DNA from: an uncultured Lachnospiraceae bacterium | GTDB taxonomy: Bacteria; Bacillota; Clostridia; Lachnospirales; Lachnospiraceae | Assembly: GCA_900548905.1 (NCBI GenBank) | Contig: URMK01000028.1 | Coordinates: 17,175-81,174, forward strand | Direction of reading: 5' to 3' | Length of the DNA: 64,000 nt | Position numbers and translations under genes: made by a program | Shown: positions 32,578-41,820 of the stretch, piece by piece | Numbering within the stretch: the first letter of the stretch is position 1 | Layout of the letters: each line of letters starts with the position of its first letter | The notes under the pieces: generated by a model | Databases searched by the model: none | Told to the model about the DNA's origin: nothing | Seen by the model: only the letters and a program-made list of their open reading frames with translations

Positions 32578-34989
32578 CTATGTTTCCCGGCAGGAAGTCT
32601 CTTTACCCTGGTTTCGGTATTTCCAGGCGAGGCAATTGGAAAGAGTTTCTTTCAGACGGTCAATAGAGATAGGCTTTGCCAGATGGCCGTTCATACCTGC
32701 AAGTCCCGCCTGTTTGATATCCTCTGCAAAGGCATCGGCCGTCATGGCTATGATAGGCAGTTCATCGATCCGCTTCATGCCCGAAGTTCTGATTTCCCTG
32801 GAGGCATCGTAACCGTTCATTACAGGCATCTGGATATCCATAAAAATGATATCGTAATAAAAGGGAGGATGGGAGAAAACCGCTTCCACCGCTTCTTTTC
32901 CATTTTCTACGGTCCCCACCTTGACATGCAGCACTTCCAGCATCTCTGTGGCTATCTGCCGGTTCAGTTCATTGTCCTCTGCAAGCAGGGCCCGCAACAT
33001 GGGAAAGGATTCCTCCAAAGGGCTTTTTTCCTGTGGGAGGGAAGCAGGAGTACCGCATTTGGTAAGGCAAAGGGTTATGATAAAGCGGGATCCCCTGCCA
33101 TATTCGCTTTCCACCTGCAGATCTCCATTCATTATAGATACCAGATTTTTAACTATGGTCATTCCCAATCCCGTACCCGTAATCTTACTGATTCGACTGT
33201 CGGCGGCACGGCTGAAGGGCTCAAAAATATGGGCAAGATATTCCGGTTTCATGCCAATACCCGTATCCTCCACTACAAACCGGTAGGTTCCCACATGTCT
33301 TTCGTTCTTTTTTACCTCTTCCAGTGTCAGAGAAAGTTTCCCTCCCTTCTCCGTATATTTGGAAGCATTATCCAGAATATTAACCAGAATCTGCTTCAGA
33401 CGCTGTTCATCCCCGGATACCTGCGTATGGAGCTTCTCATCGATATTCATGGAAAGCTGCTGCTGCCTGTTCTCTACGGAAATGCGGATCATCTCCGCAA
33501 CATCGTCAATCAGGCGGCGCAGATCAAATTCCGTATCATCCAGTTCAACCGTACCGCTTTCAATTTTACTTACATCCAGGACCTCATTAATCAGGTTAAG
33601 CAGATGCGTTCCTGAACTGGCTATTTTCTGCAGATAATCCTTCAGCTTTTCTTCATCCGTTATATGCAGCCGGGCCAGCTCGGTCATTCCGATAACGGCG
33701 TTCATGGGGGTTCGGATATCGTGGCTCATTTTCGAAAGGAAATCACTTTTTGCCTGGCTGGCTTTTTCGGCCTTCTCTAAAGCATCTTCCAGAATGAGTT
33801 TGGCCCGCCTCTCTTTTTCCAGAGTCTCTTCCTGCAGACGCCGTTCCTCATCGATATTCCGCGACAAAGTGATCTCAATCAGATCTTCCGTATAGGGACT
33901 GACGACCCGGACCACCTGTGTGAAATTCCAATGATATATACCATCCTCCCCTATATGGGGAACTTCCATAGTTATAATACGTTCACCTTTTGTGAAAGCA
34001 TCTATCAGCGACCGACGGGAAAATTTCCGTCTGAATTCTTCTTTATAGTCAGGATGGACTGTGGAAAGCTCCCCTTCAATAAGGGTATTAAAACAGCCAT
34101 GGGTTCCGGGATTTTTAATGGGATGACGGTCATATTCCAGCATGTGAAAAGTATTCTGCGTCAGATTTACTGAAATCAGCATTTGGTAAGCGATTTTGGC
34201 CGCTGTTGCAAGCTGGCTGATCTCCACATTCCGCTGCTGTTCCTGCAGAAATTCTTCCTGAATATCCCGGAATACCAGGACACACCAACATTCGTCATTC
34301 CCCAGCTGATCAATTCTGGCCGACGTAAATTCTACCATATGATAGCTGCCGTCATTGCTCCGGCGGCGCAGCCTCTGGGAAATTTGTTTTTTCCCCTGTC
34401 CGAAGATGTGAAGCATACTTTCCCGGGAAAAATATTCATTGAAGGTATCCCAATCCTGCGGATGTATAACTAATCTGGAATATTTTCTGTTTTCTTCCCC
34501 GAAATTGCCTTGCTCCGGAATAGTCGTCCACATGGAATCCTTTTGACAGTTGACATAATAATCAGAAGTCAGATTGGCAATAATGCATTCTCCAAAAACG
34601 GTAACAAGGCTTTGTGCATACATTTTTTCGATTTTCTGAAGACCCTGTTCCTCCTCAAAATTCAGCTGGTGAGGAGTTGCAGTAATCACAACGGCCGGAA
34701 TGTACCCATCCCATACGATACGGTTGGCTGTGACATCCACTGTGGTTTTCATCAGAGGATCATAACAGACAATATGATTAGAGGATTGCGAGCCCATACC
34801 ATTCAGAGGGCAGTTGGAACAGACTTCAGGCCAGACTTCATGGCATTTTGCACCAACAACGGCTTTTCCACGTCCGGTGTCGCGGCAGCGCTGGTTAAAA
34901 TACAACAGCTTATGGCTGTTTTCCTCGATGACATAAATGCTTGTTTCCGTCAGAGCGTTCAGCAGGTTGACAAGATTGTCGGCAGACAT
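32578..34989 (-). CDS. Hybrid sensor histidine kinase (PAS-HisKA-HATPase-REC)
   Basis: 803 aa, no clear membrane helix, so probably a cytoplasmic sensor. PAS-like domains occupy about residues 10-385 (the first contains Cys49, Cys57 and Cys60). A coiled-coil follows (about 380-415), then HisKA with KSDFLSKMSHDIRTPMNAVI and phospho-acceptor His423. The ATPase domain has DNASKYTEKG, EDTGIGM and GTGLGMTIVKNL. The C-terminal receiver has DIIFMDIQMPVMNG. Start supported by GGAG 7 nt upstream. Output partner not encoded nearby; such orphan hybrid kinases usually act through phosphorelay. The Cys-rich PAS could sense redox or metal (inference). Confidence 0.9.
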   Translation of the reverse strand: MSADNLVNLLNALTETSIYVIEENSHKLLYFNQRCRDTGRGKAVVGAKCHEVWPEVCSNCPLNGMGSQSSNHIVCYDPLMKTTVDVTANRIVWDGYIPAVVITATPHQLNFEEEQGLQKIEKMYAQSLVTVFGECIIANLTSDYYVNCQKDSMWTTIPEQGNFGEENRKYSRLVIHPQDWDTFNEYFSRESMLHIFGQGKKQISQRLRRRSNDGSYHMVEFTSARIDQLGNDECWCVLVFRDIQEEFLQEQQRNVEISQLATAAKIAYQMLISVNLTQNTFHMLEYDRHPIKNPGTHGCFNTLIEGELSTVHPDYKEEFRRKFSRRSLIDAFTKGERIITMEVPHIGEDGIYHWNFTQVVRVVSPYTEDLIEITLSRNIDEERRLQEETLEKERRAKLILEDALEKAEKASQAKSDFLSKMSHDIRTPMNAVIGMTELARLHITDEEKLKDYLQKIASSGTHLLNLINEVLDVSKIESGTVELDDTEFDLRRLIDDVAEMIRISVENRQQQLSMNIDEKLHTQVSGDEQRLKQILVNILDNASKYTEKGGKLSLTLEEVKKNERHVGTYRFVVEDTGIGMKPEYLAHIFEPFSRAADSRISKITGTGLGMTIVKNLVSIMNGDLQVESEYGRGSRFIITLCLTKCGTPASLPQEKSPLEESFPMLRALLAEDNELNRQIATEMLEVLHVKVGTVENGKEAVEAVFSHPPFYYDIIFMDIQMPVMNGYDASREIRTSGMKRIDELPIIAMTADAFAEDIKQAGLAGMNGHLAKPISIDRLKETLSNCLAWKYRNQGKETSCRET

Positions 34990-35090
34990 ATATTACTCCT
35001 CATAGTAGATCGTGAAAATGGGGACACGATTATTTTTATATTGAAGAACAGTTAATTTAATACGAAGAAATCTACATTAATTATACACTT

Positions 35091-35891
35091 GCATATGAAA
35101 AATAGGAAGGAAATTCTTGGGAAGAATGAAAGAGAAAATGGGAATGAGCGGGGTATTTTGCCGAAAGGAGAATCCAGATTAGATATAGGTTCTGTTATAT
35201 GGAGGGGTGTGAAGATATCTGCTGTTGGATTAAAAAAAGGTTGGATTTAGGTGACAATTATAAAAATGCGGGTTTTAGAGGTCTGATTGTTTTAATAAAA
35301 ATAACTGAAGTATTGTAAAATGGCTGCAACTGTTCAGCAGATTAACGCATTTGCAGCACTGACTGTACGAGAGTGAACCGGTAGTGTAAAAATCCTATGG
35401 CAGAAAGAGGTCTGGGATGAATTTTAAGGTACTGTTAAAATACGAACAGTTACATATATCTTCGAATTAAATTGTAATAAAAGGTAGAAATCAAAAATGG
35501 TCTGTAGTAAACTTTTAAAGAAGGCTTAATAATAGGGGATAAAAAGGGAGTCGGGATGTGAAAGAGACAGGGAACGGTCTGGTAAAGGCTATTATGTTAG
35601 ACCCAAAGGGGGAAAGGGTGTAATTATAGAAGTTTGTTGCTATGTAAAAATGACTGTATAAATTGGAGAAGAATTAGGCAGAAGGGTTCTGCAATTAAAA
35701 TTATGATTTATACGTAGGGGATTCATTACGGTATTGTTTGAGAAGCATAGGCTTAAAATCCAAATTATAGCAGGCGAGAGCGGCGGTAGAAATCGAGAAT
35801 GAGATGGATAATTGAATTATACAGGAGTAGTGAAAAGAAGATCTCTGGTTCAAGAATAAAATTGATTATATAATTAGGTGGGAGAAGCGTT
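35091..35891. other. About 800 nt of C-poor non-coding sequence before CRISPR leader 1
   Basis: No gene is supported on either strand. The plus strand is visibly poor in C and rich in A and G (for example 5 C against 19 G in 35581-35640). No repeat of the nearby arrays was found in it, though GGTAGAAATC occurs twice. It may be a decayed array, an extended leader or an RNA gene. Confidence 0.5.
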
Positions 35892-35936
35892 GGTGCGAAT
35901 GGGAAGCGCACATGAAATTACGGGGGGATTCGCACC
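35892..35936 (+). promoter_or_regulatory. 45-nt leader element, copy 1 (array 1)
   Basis: Starts GGTGCGAAT, contains GCGCACATGAAAT and ends GGGATTCGCACC; the ends form an 8-bp inverted repeat (GTGCGAAT/ATTCGCAC). It lies 127 nt before the first repeat. Copies at 44703-44747 and 53568-53612. There is no T-run after it, so it is not a terminator. Confidence 0.8.
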
Positions 35937-35976
35937 AATATAAGGGAAGAAATAATGTAATATAGCTTGTTGTTTC

Positions 35977-36005
35977 ATGACATGTGGATAGAAAGATGAT
36001 ATAAT
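35977..36005 (+). promoter_or_regulatory. Probable promoter of CRISPR array 1
   Basis: ATGACA (35977-35982), 17 nt, TATAAT (36000-36005), 58 nt before the first repeat, in the expected direction for pre-crRNA transcription. Confidence 0.6.
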
Positions 36006-36063
36006 ATGTGAAAAGTAGATAATTTGTTTCGTATTACGAGAATATCGGTTGAATATTTTTGCT

Positions 36064-36905
36064 GTCGAGGCCTATGCGGGCCTCGTGGATTGAAATGTGA
36101 TAACCATGGACGGGGAGAATGGCTGTATGTGTCGAGGCCTATGCGGGCCTCGTGGATTGAAATCCCTCGTCGTCCCGGTCGATGTGGCAAAGGATGTGTC
36201 GAGGCCTATGCGGGCCTCGTGGATTGAAATCCGCGTATACCCCGACAATGTTACGGGCAACGCGTCGAGGCCTATGCGGGCCTCGTGGATTGAAATACAG
36301 GCTATTGCCGATGCTTTGGCTAATCCATATGCGTCGAGGCCTATGCGGGCCTCGTGGATTGAAATAGGATATCCCCGAAAAAGTTACTTGCCCATTCTCC
36401 GTCGAGGCCTATGCGGGCCTCGTGGATTGAAATCTCCACCAGATTTACTATACCTTCGAAACTTTCAAGTCGAGGCCTATGCGGGCCTCGTGGATTGAAA
36501 TAATTTGTTGCATTCCCTACATGCCCCATCGTAAGGGTCGAGGCCTATGCGGGCCTCGTGGATTGAAATGCAATGGAAGATAGCAGGGTAAGCAAATAAC
36601 ATAGTCGAGGCCTATGCGGGCCTCGTGGATTGAAATAATTTGTTGCATTCCCTACATGCCCCATCGTAAGGGTCGAGGCCTATGCGGGCCTCGTGGATTG
36701 AAATGCAATGGAAGATAGCAGGGTAAGCAAATAACATAGTCGAGGCCTATGCGGGCCTCGTGGATTGAAATATATACCCGTAGTCTTTCAAGTAGTTGGC
36801 ATCCCGCGTCGAGGCCTATGCGGGCCTCGTGGATTGAAATTCCAACATGGATTTTGTTTTCTTCAAGGGCTTTATCGAGATTTTCACGGTCTCATAGATT
36901 AAAAT
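36064..36905 (+). CRISPR. CRISPR array 1, type I-C, 13 repeats
   Basis: Twelve identical 33-nt repeats (36064 to 36840) plus a decayed terminal repeat (36874-36905). The repeat begins GTCGAGGCC and ends GTGGATTGAAAT, with a 7-bp stem (CGAGGCC/GGCCTCG) and loop TATGCG. Spacers are 33-36 nt. The 3' end of the repeat and the decayed last unit put the leader on the left. The block of two spacers at 36502-36636 is repeated exactly at 36637-36771. One spacer (36231-36263) has a diverged twin in array 3. Confidence 0.98.
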
Positions 36906-37214
36906 CCATAATTCAGGACAAGATCCGGCCTCTGCTTAGCCATTGTACTTTTGCCATAAATATTAGTACCCTCATTTATTTAGAGCCAGGTTCCTCAGAT
37001 TTTATAAGTCCAGCCTCCAAGAGCAAATCAAATTCTCACCCTTTTCTGAAAATAGCAGCATATAAGCAGTACTGTGTACTTATTGCCTATAATTGCTTTT
37101 TTATATGCTTTTTGATAAGTTTTTATTATTCATAATAGACAAAATTAAAGTAACGTGATAAAATAAAACATGTAATAATAAACAAAAGAGTAACGCTGAA
37201 TTACAGGAGGCACT
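36906..37214. other. Spacer region between array 1 and cas3
   Basis: AT-rich, no gene. It should hold the cas operon promoter: TTGATA at 37112-37117 is a possible -35, but no convincing -10 lies at the right distance. ACAGGAGG just before 37215 is the cas3 ribosome site. Confidence 0.5.
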
Positions 37215-39353
37215 ATGTTCTTAGCACATATTAGTGAAGACAACCTGCGGGAACAAAGTATTCTGGATCACCTGAAAGGTACCGCGAATTTAGCAGGCGG
37301 ATTTGCATCTGCATTCGGAGCAGGGGATTGGGGATACGGCTGTGGGCTGCTGCATGATATCGGAAAATATTCAAACAGTTTTCAGAAGCGTCTTCATGGA
37401 GGGAAGATAACCGACCACGCCACTGCCGGTGCTAAAGAATTGTATCAAAAAAACAATTACGTTGGCGCCTATTGTATATCGGGCCATCATTCCGGTCTTT
37501 TAGATGGGGGAAGTGCGGCCGATACGGGCGGAGAGGCCACTTTAAAAGGAAGAATGCAGAAAGAGTTGGACGATTATCAGGAATTTCGTAATGAGGTTAC
37601 GATTCCTGCATTTAAAACGCCGCCGCTCAAACCGTTGGGAAGAGGAGGTTTCAGCCTCTCTTTTTTTATTCGTATGTTATTTTCCTGTCTGGTTGATGCA
37701 GATTACCTGGATACAGAAGCATTCATGACGGACGGATGCACAGGCAGAGGAAAATTTGACTCTATAGAGACTTTGTTTGAACGATTGTATCTGCATGTGG
37801 AATCCTGGCTCAAAAATGGGGAGTTTTCCACTGTGAATGGCAGAAGGACAGAAATACTGAAAGCATGCTTGGAGAAGGGAAAGGAAGAGCAGGGAATATT
37901 CCGGCTGACCGTTCCTACAGGTGGGGGGAAAACAGTGTCCTCTCTTGCATTTGCCCTTCAACATGCCCGAAAGCATCAATTGGATAGAGTTATATACGTA
38001 ATTCCATACACGAGTATTATTGAACAAAATGCACAGGTTTTTAAGGAAATTTTAGGAGACGGAAATGTTCTGGAGGATCATTGCAATGTTGTTTATGAAG
38101 ATCCGGACAAGCTGAATAAGATTCAGCTTGCGGCTGAAAACTGGGATTGTCCTGTAGTGGTTACGACTAATGTTCAGTTTTTTGAATCTTTATTTTCCAA
38201 TAAATCCACTAAATGCAGAAAACTTCACAATATGGCTGACAGTGTTATTATATTTGATGAAGCACAGATGCTGCCGGTCAATTATTTAAAGCCCTGCATT
38301 CAGGCCATTAGTGAACTGGTATATAACTATCATAGTACGGTGGTGCTTTGTACAGCCACCCAGCCATCCCTGCAGTCCTTTTTTCCGCCCCAGCTGAATG
38401 CGGCAGAAATATGCCCCAGGGTTCAGGAGCAATATGACTTTTTCAGGCGGACCGTATTCCGGAATGTGGGAGAAATCGCGGAGGCAGAGCTGACAGAGCA
38501 GCTTAAGGAACATACACAGGTACTTTGTATTTTGAACAGCAGAAAAGGTGTTCAGCGGATTTTTGGAATGCTGCAGGAAGAAGAAGGTACTTATCACCTG
38601 TCCACTTTTATGTATCCCAGGCACCGGAAAAAGCTTCTTACAATTATCAGAGACCGGTTGGACAAGGGGCTTCCCTGCAGGCTTATCGCCACCAGTTTGG
38701 TAGAAGCCGGCGTGGATTTTGATTTTCCTTCCGTATTTCGGGAGCTGGCTGGTGTGGATTCGATGATACAGGCGGCAGGAAGATGCAACAGGGAAGGAAG
38801 GCGACAAAAAGAAACTTGTGTGACAACGATTTTTACACTGGATAAGGCAGAGGAGAATCATATTCCACAGTCATTAAAGCTGCCGGTTTCCGTATCGGGG
38901 CAGGTGGCGGAAAAGTATGATGATATCGCTTCTTTGGAGGCAATAGCGGCTTATTTTAACCGTCTGTATCATTTTCGGGGAGAAGGGCTGGATGCCGGGA
39001 ATATTGTGGAGCAAATGGAAGAGGGACGAAGATCCATGTTATTTCCTTTTGCAACGGTGGCAAAACAGTTCCGTCTGATTGAAAATGATACGATAACTAT
39101 TTTGATAGACCGGGAACCGGAGGCTCAATTACTGGCGGAGCGCATCCGGAGAGGGGAATATTCCCGTCAGCTTATCAGAGATACGGGACAATATTGTGTC
39201 AATGTGTATGAGCAGGATTTTGATAAATTAAATGGTGCAGGCAGGCTGGAGGCCATTGCGCCTGGTTTTTATGTATTGAGAAATAAAGAGCAGTATTCGG
39301 AAGAAATGGGTCTTCAGATTCAGGTGGAAAGAGGGGAAGCAGTCATATTTTAA
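37215..39353 (+). CDS. cas3: CRISPR-associated nuclease-helicase Cas3 (type I-C)
   Basis: 712 aa. The N-terminal HD nuclease domain has LLHDIGKYSNSF (His47, Asp48), TDHATAG (His68), SGHHSG and CLVDADYLDTE. The helicase part has Walker A TVPTGGGKTVSS (about residues 232-243), IIFDEAQMLP (DEAQ box, 348-351), LCTATQP (motif III) and QAAGRCNREGR (motif VI). It nicks and unwinds the target strand after Cascade binds. First gene of the cas operon, followed closely by cas5. It has the usual length for I-C and all key residues, so it should be active. Confidence 0.97.
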   Translation: MFLAHISEDNLREQSILDHLKGTANLAGGFASAFGAGDWGYGCGLLHDIGKYSNSFQKRLHGGKITDHATAGAKELYQKNNYVGAYCISGHHSGLLDGGSAADTGGEATLKGRMQKELDDYQEFRNEVTIPAFKTPPLKPLGRGGFSLSFFIRMLFSCLVDADYLDTEAFMTDGCTGRGKFDSIETLFERLYLHVESWLKNGEFSTVNGRRTEILKACLEKGKEEQGIFRLTVPTGGGKTVSSLAFALQHARKHQLDRVIYVIPYTSIIEQNAQVFKEILGDGNVLEDHCNVVYEDPDKLNKIQLAAENWDCPVVVTTNVQFFESLFSNKSTKCRKLHNMADSVIIFDEAQMLPVNYLKPCIQAISELVYNYHSTVVLCTATQPSLQSFFPPQLNAAEICPRVQEQYDFFRRTVFRNVGEIAEAELTEQLKEHTQVLCILNSRKGVQRIFGMLQEEEGTYHLSTFMYPRHRKKLLTIIRDRLDKGLPCRLIATSLVEAGVDFDFPSVFRELAGVDSMIQAAGRCNREGRRQKETCVTTIFTLDKAEENHIPQSLKLPVSVSGQVAEKYDDIASLEAIAAYFNRLYHFRGEGLDAGNIVEQMEEGRRSMLFPFATVAKQFRLIENDTITILIDREPEAQLLAERIRRGEYSRQLIRDTGQYCVNVYEQDFDKLNGAGRLEAIAPGFYVLRNKEQYSEEMGLQIQVERGEAVIF

Positions 39354-39390
39354 AATACTTATGGACGACAATAAAGAGAGGAGGACATAC

Positions 39391-40050
39391 ATGAGCCATG
39401 GTGTAAAAGTACGGGTGTGGGGGGAACTGGCACTTTTTTCCCGCCCGGAAATGAAGGTGGAGCGGTGCAGCTACGATGTGATTACACCTTCTGCGGCCAG
39501 AGGGATACTGGAAGCGATTTATTGGCATCCCGGACTGCGTTGGGTGATTGATAAAATCTATGTCAGAAAGCCGATCCGTTTTACCAGTGTCCGCAGGAAT
39601 GAGGTAAAAAGTAAGGTACTGGCAAGCAATGTGTTACAGGTCATGAATGGGGGAGATAAGCCGCTCTATATCAGCAGTAAGGAAGAAATTGTGCAAAGAG
39701 CCGCTATTTTGCTGAGAGAAGTGGAATATGTGATAGAAGCACATTTTGAAATGACGGAGCATGCCAATGGCAGCGATAATCCGGGTAAATTCAAGGATAT
39801 TGTCATGCGGCGTCTCCGTAAGGGGGAGTGTTATCATATGCCGTATCTGGGCTGCAGGGAGTTTCCAGCCAATTTTGCTTTATGGGAAGACGAGAAAATA
39901 GATACGGCTTATCCGGGAGAGGTAAAGGATCTGGGCTATATGCTTTATGATTTTGATTATTCCAACCCGGAAGAAATACAGCCTATGTTTTTCAGGGCTG
40001 AACTGAGGGACGGTGTTTTGGATGTACGGGATTGTGAGGTGGTTCGATGA
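39391..40050 (+). CDS. cas5c: Cas5c (Cas5d), crRNA-processing endoribonuclease of type I-C
   Basis: 219 aa starting MSHGVKVRVWGELALFSRPE, typical of the I-C Cas5 that replaces Cas6. The ATG at 39391 is preferred over 39361 because GAGGAGG lies just upstream. It cuts each repeat below the stem to leave an 11-nt 5' tag, here expected as TGGATTGAAAT, which is identical in all three arrays; this explains how one enzyme could process three stem types. Its stop overlaps the cas8c start (ATGA at 40047-40050). Confidence 0.95.
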   Translation: MSHGVKVRVWGELALFSRPEMKVERCSYDVITPSAARGILEAIYWHPGLRWVIDKIYVRKPIRFTSVRRNEVKSKVLASNVLQVMNGGDKPLYISSKEEIVQRAAILLREVEYVIEAHFEMTEHANGSDNPGKFKDIVMRRLRKGECYHMPYLGCREFPANFALWEDEKIDTAYPGEVKDLGYMLYDFDYSNPEEIQPMFFRAELRDGVLDVRDCEVVR

Positions 40051-41819
40051 TATTGCAGTCGCTGGTGCAATATTATGAAGCTCTTGAGCAAAGGGGAGAA
40101 ATCACCCGGCCGGGCTGGTGTAATGCAAGAGTATCCTTTGCGCTGGAGTTGTCTTCCGACGGGGAACTAAAGCGGATTATTTCTTTAAAAGAAGAAAAGC
40201 AGAAAGGAAAGAAAACCGTTTGGGAACCACAGAATCTGAAGGTACCCCAGATGGTAACCCGATCTTCAGGGGTGACGGCTAATTTTTTATGTGATAATTC
40301 CGGCTATTTTCTGGGAATTGATAATAAAGGAAAGCCGGAACGTTCAAAAGAATGCTTTCTATGCGCCAGAGAGAAGCATCTGGATATCCTGAAAGAAGCA
40401 GATTGTCCTGCGGCATTGGCTGTAATCCGGTTTTTTGAACGTTGGGATCCGGATAAAGCGGCAGAAAATCCGTGTGTTTCAGAAATACTGGACGAGATTA
40501 CGGCAGGTTCCAATCTGGTTTTCTGGGCAGAGGATGGATATGTGCATACCGACATTTCTATAATACGGGCATGGGAAGAGTACCGATCGAACGCAGCCGA
40601 AGGGGCCATGGGCACCTGTCTGGTAACCGGGCAGAAAACGGAAATTGCCCGGATTCATGGAAATATAAAGGGGGTGCAGGGCGCGCAGCCCAGCGGGGCT
40701 GCATTGGTCTCCTTTAATGCACCTGCCTTTGAGTCCTATGGAAAGGAGCAAAGCTATAATGCGCCGGTGGGCAGTTATGCGGTATATGCCTATACGACGG
40801 CCTTGAATCATTTGCTGGCGGACAGGCGGCATGTCACGGTGATCGGTGATACGACCATTGTTTATTGGTCTGAAGACGGAGAGGAAGCCTATCAGGATAT
40901 TTTCCTGAATATGTCGGAACCGACAGTTGACAACTGTGAGATTGTGGATGGGGTATTTAAAAATCTGGAAGAGGGAAAGGCAGTTCATGTTTCAGGGGTT
41001 GCTGAAGCTATTTCTTTATCCCGGAAATTTTATATATTGGGACTCGCTCCAAATGCGGCCAGAATTGCCGTGCGCTTTTTTTATCAGGACAGCTTTGGGA
41101 GCATTCTGCGGAATCTGAAAGCACATTACGATCGGATGGATATTGTCAGACCTCAGATGGATAAAAACCGATACCTAGGGGTGTGGCGTATGCTGATGGA
41201 GACAGTAAATAAAAGGTCAAAGGATAAAAAGCCGGCTCCCAATATGGCAGGTGCGGTTTACCGGGCGGTTATTTCGGGGGACAGGTATCCTGATTCCCTG
41301 TTTCAGGCGGTCATGGGAAGAATCCGGTCGGAACAGGATGACAGCAGCAGCGGTATTTATAAAATAACGCGTGGCAGAGCCGCGATTATTAAAGCCTTCC
41401 TGCTGAGAAATACAACTTGTGATAAGGAGGAAATCACTATGGCGCTTAATGAGGACAGCAATAATACCGCTTATACATTAGGGAGGATGTTTGCCGTACT
41501 GGAGGCGATTCAGGAGGATGCCAATCCGGGGATAAACGCCACGATAAAGGACAGGTATTTCAATTCGGCCTGTGCCACACCGGCTTCTATTTTCCCTATT
41601 TTGTTAAAACTGAAAAACAGCCACACAAGAAAGCTGAACAACAGAGGAAAAGAAATATATTACGAAAAGCTGTTGGTGGGACTGCAGGATAAAATCAAAG
41701 CGCCGGATGAAATGAGCTCCGCGTATCCGAGAAGACTGTCTCTGGAGGAACAGGGAATGTTTATTCTGGGATATTATCACCAGACACAAAAACGATATGA
41801 AAAAAAGGAGGAACTATAA
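40047..41819 (+). CDS. cas8c: Cas8c (Csd1), large subunit of type I-C Cascade
   Basis: 590 aa. RPGWCNARVSFALEL at the N-terminus and the ECFLCAREK motif with QPSGAALVSFNAPAFESYGK are typical of Csd1. It recognises the PAM and opens the target DNA. Coupled to cas5 by ATGA. The C-terminal part also encodes the separate small subunit Cas11c from an internal start at 41439. The next gene, cas7, starts 1 nt after the stop. Confidence 0.95.
   Translation: MILQSLVQYYEALEQRGEITRPGWCNARVSFALELSSDGELKRIISLKEEKQKGKKTVWEPQNLKVPQMVTRSSGVTANFLCDNSGYFLGIDNKGKPERSKECFLCAREKHLDILKEADCPAALAVIRFFERWDPDKAAENPCVSEILDEITAGSNLVFWAEDGYVHTDISIIRAWEEYRSNAAEGAMGTCLVTGQKTEIARIHGNIKGVQGAQPSGAALVSFNAPAFESYGKEQSYNAPVGSYAVYAYTTALNHLLADRRHVTVIGDTTIVYWSEDGEEAYQDIFLNMSEPTVDNCEIVDGVFKNLEEGKAVHVSGVAEAISLSRKFYILGLAPNAARIAVRFFYQDSFGSILRNLKAHYDRMDIVRPQMDKNRYLGVWRMLMETVNKRSKDKKPAPNMAGAVYRAVISGDRYPDSLFQAVMGRIRSEQDDSSSGIYKITRGRAAIIKAFLLRNTTCDKEEITMALNEDSNNTAYTLGRMFAVLEAIQEDANPGINATIKDRYFNSACATPASIFPILLKLKNSHTRKLNNRGKEIYYEKLLVGLQDKIKAPDEMSSAYPRRLSLEEQGMFILGYYHQTQKRYEKKEEL
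41439..41819 (+). CDS. cas11c: Cas11c small subunit, internal start within cas8c
   Basis: 126 aa in the cas8c frame, beginning MALNEDSNNTAYTLGRMFAV. AAGGAGG at 41424-41430 stands 8 nt before the ATG, far better than expected by chance inside a coding region. In other I-C systems the small subunit is made from exactly such an internal site in cas8c and has this length and N-terminus (NxxYxLGRxFAVLE). It would line the belly of Cascade and stabilise the non-target strand. Predicted, not shown by the sequence alone. Confidence 0.85.
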   Translation: MALNEDSNNTAYTLGRMFAVLEAIQEDANPGINATIKDRYFNSACATPASIFPILLKLKNSHTRKLNNRGKEIYYEKLLVGLQDKIKAPDEMSSAYPRRLSLEEQGMFILGYYHQTQKRYEKKEEL

Positions 41820-41820
41820 C

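Noticed and set aside
36024..36529. Open frames across array 1
   Set aside because: Same artefact, recurring RGLCGPRGLK-type translation of the repeat.
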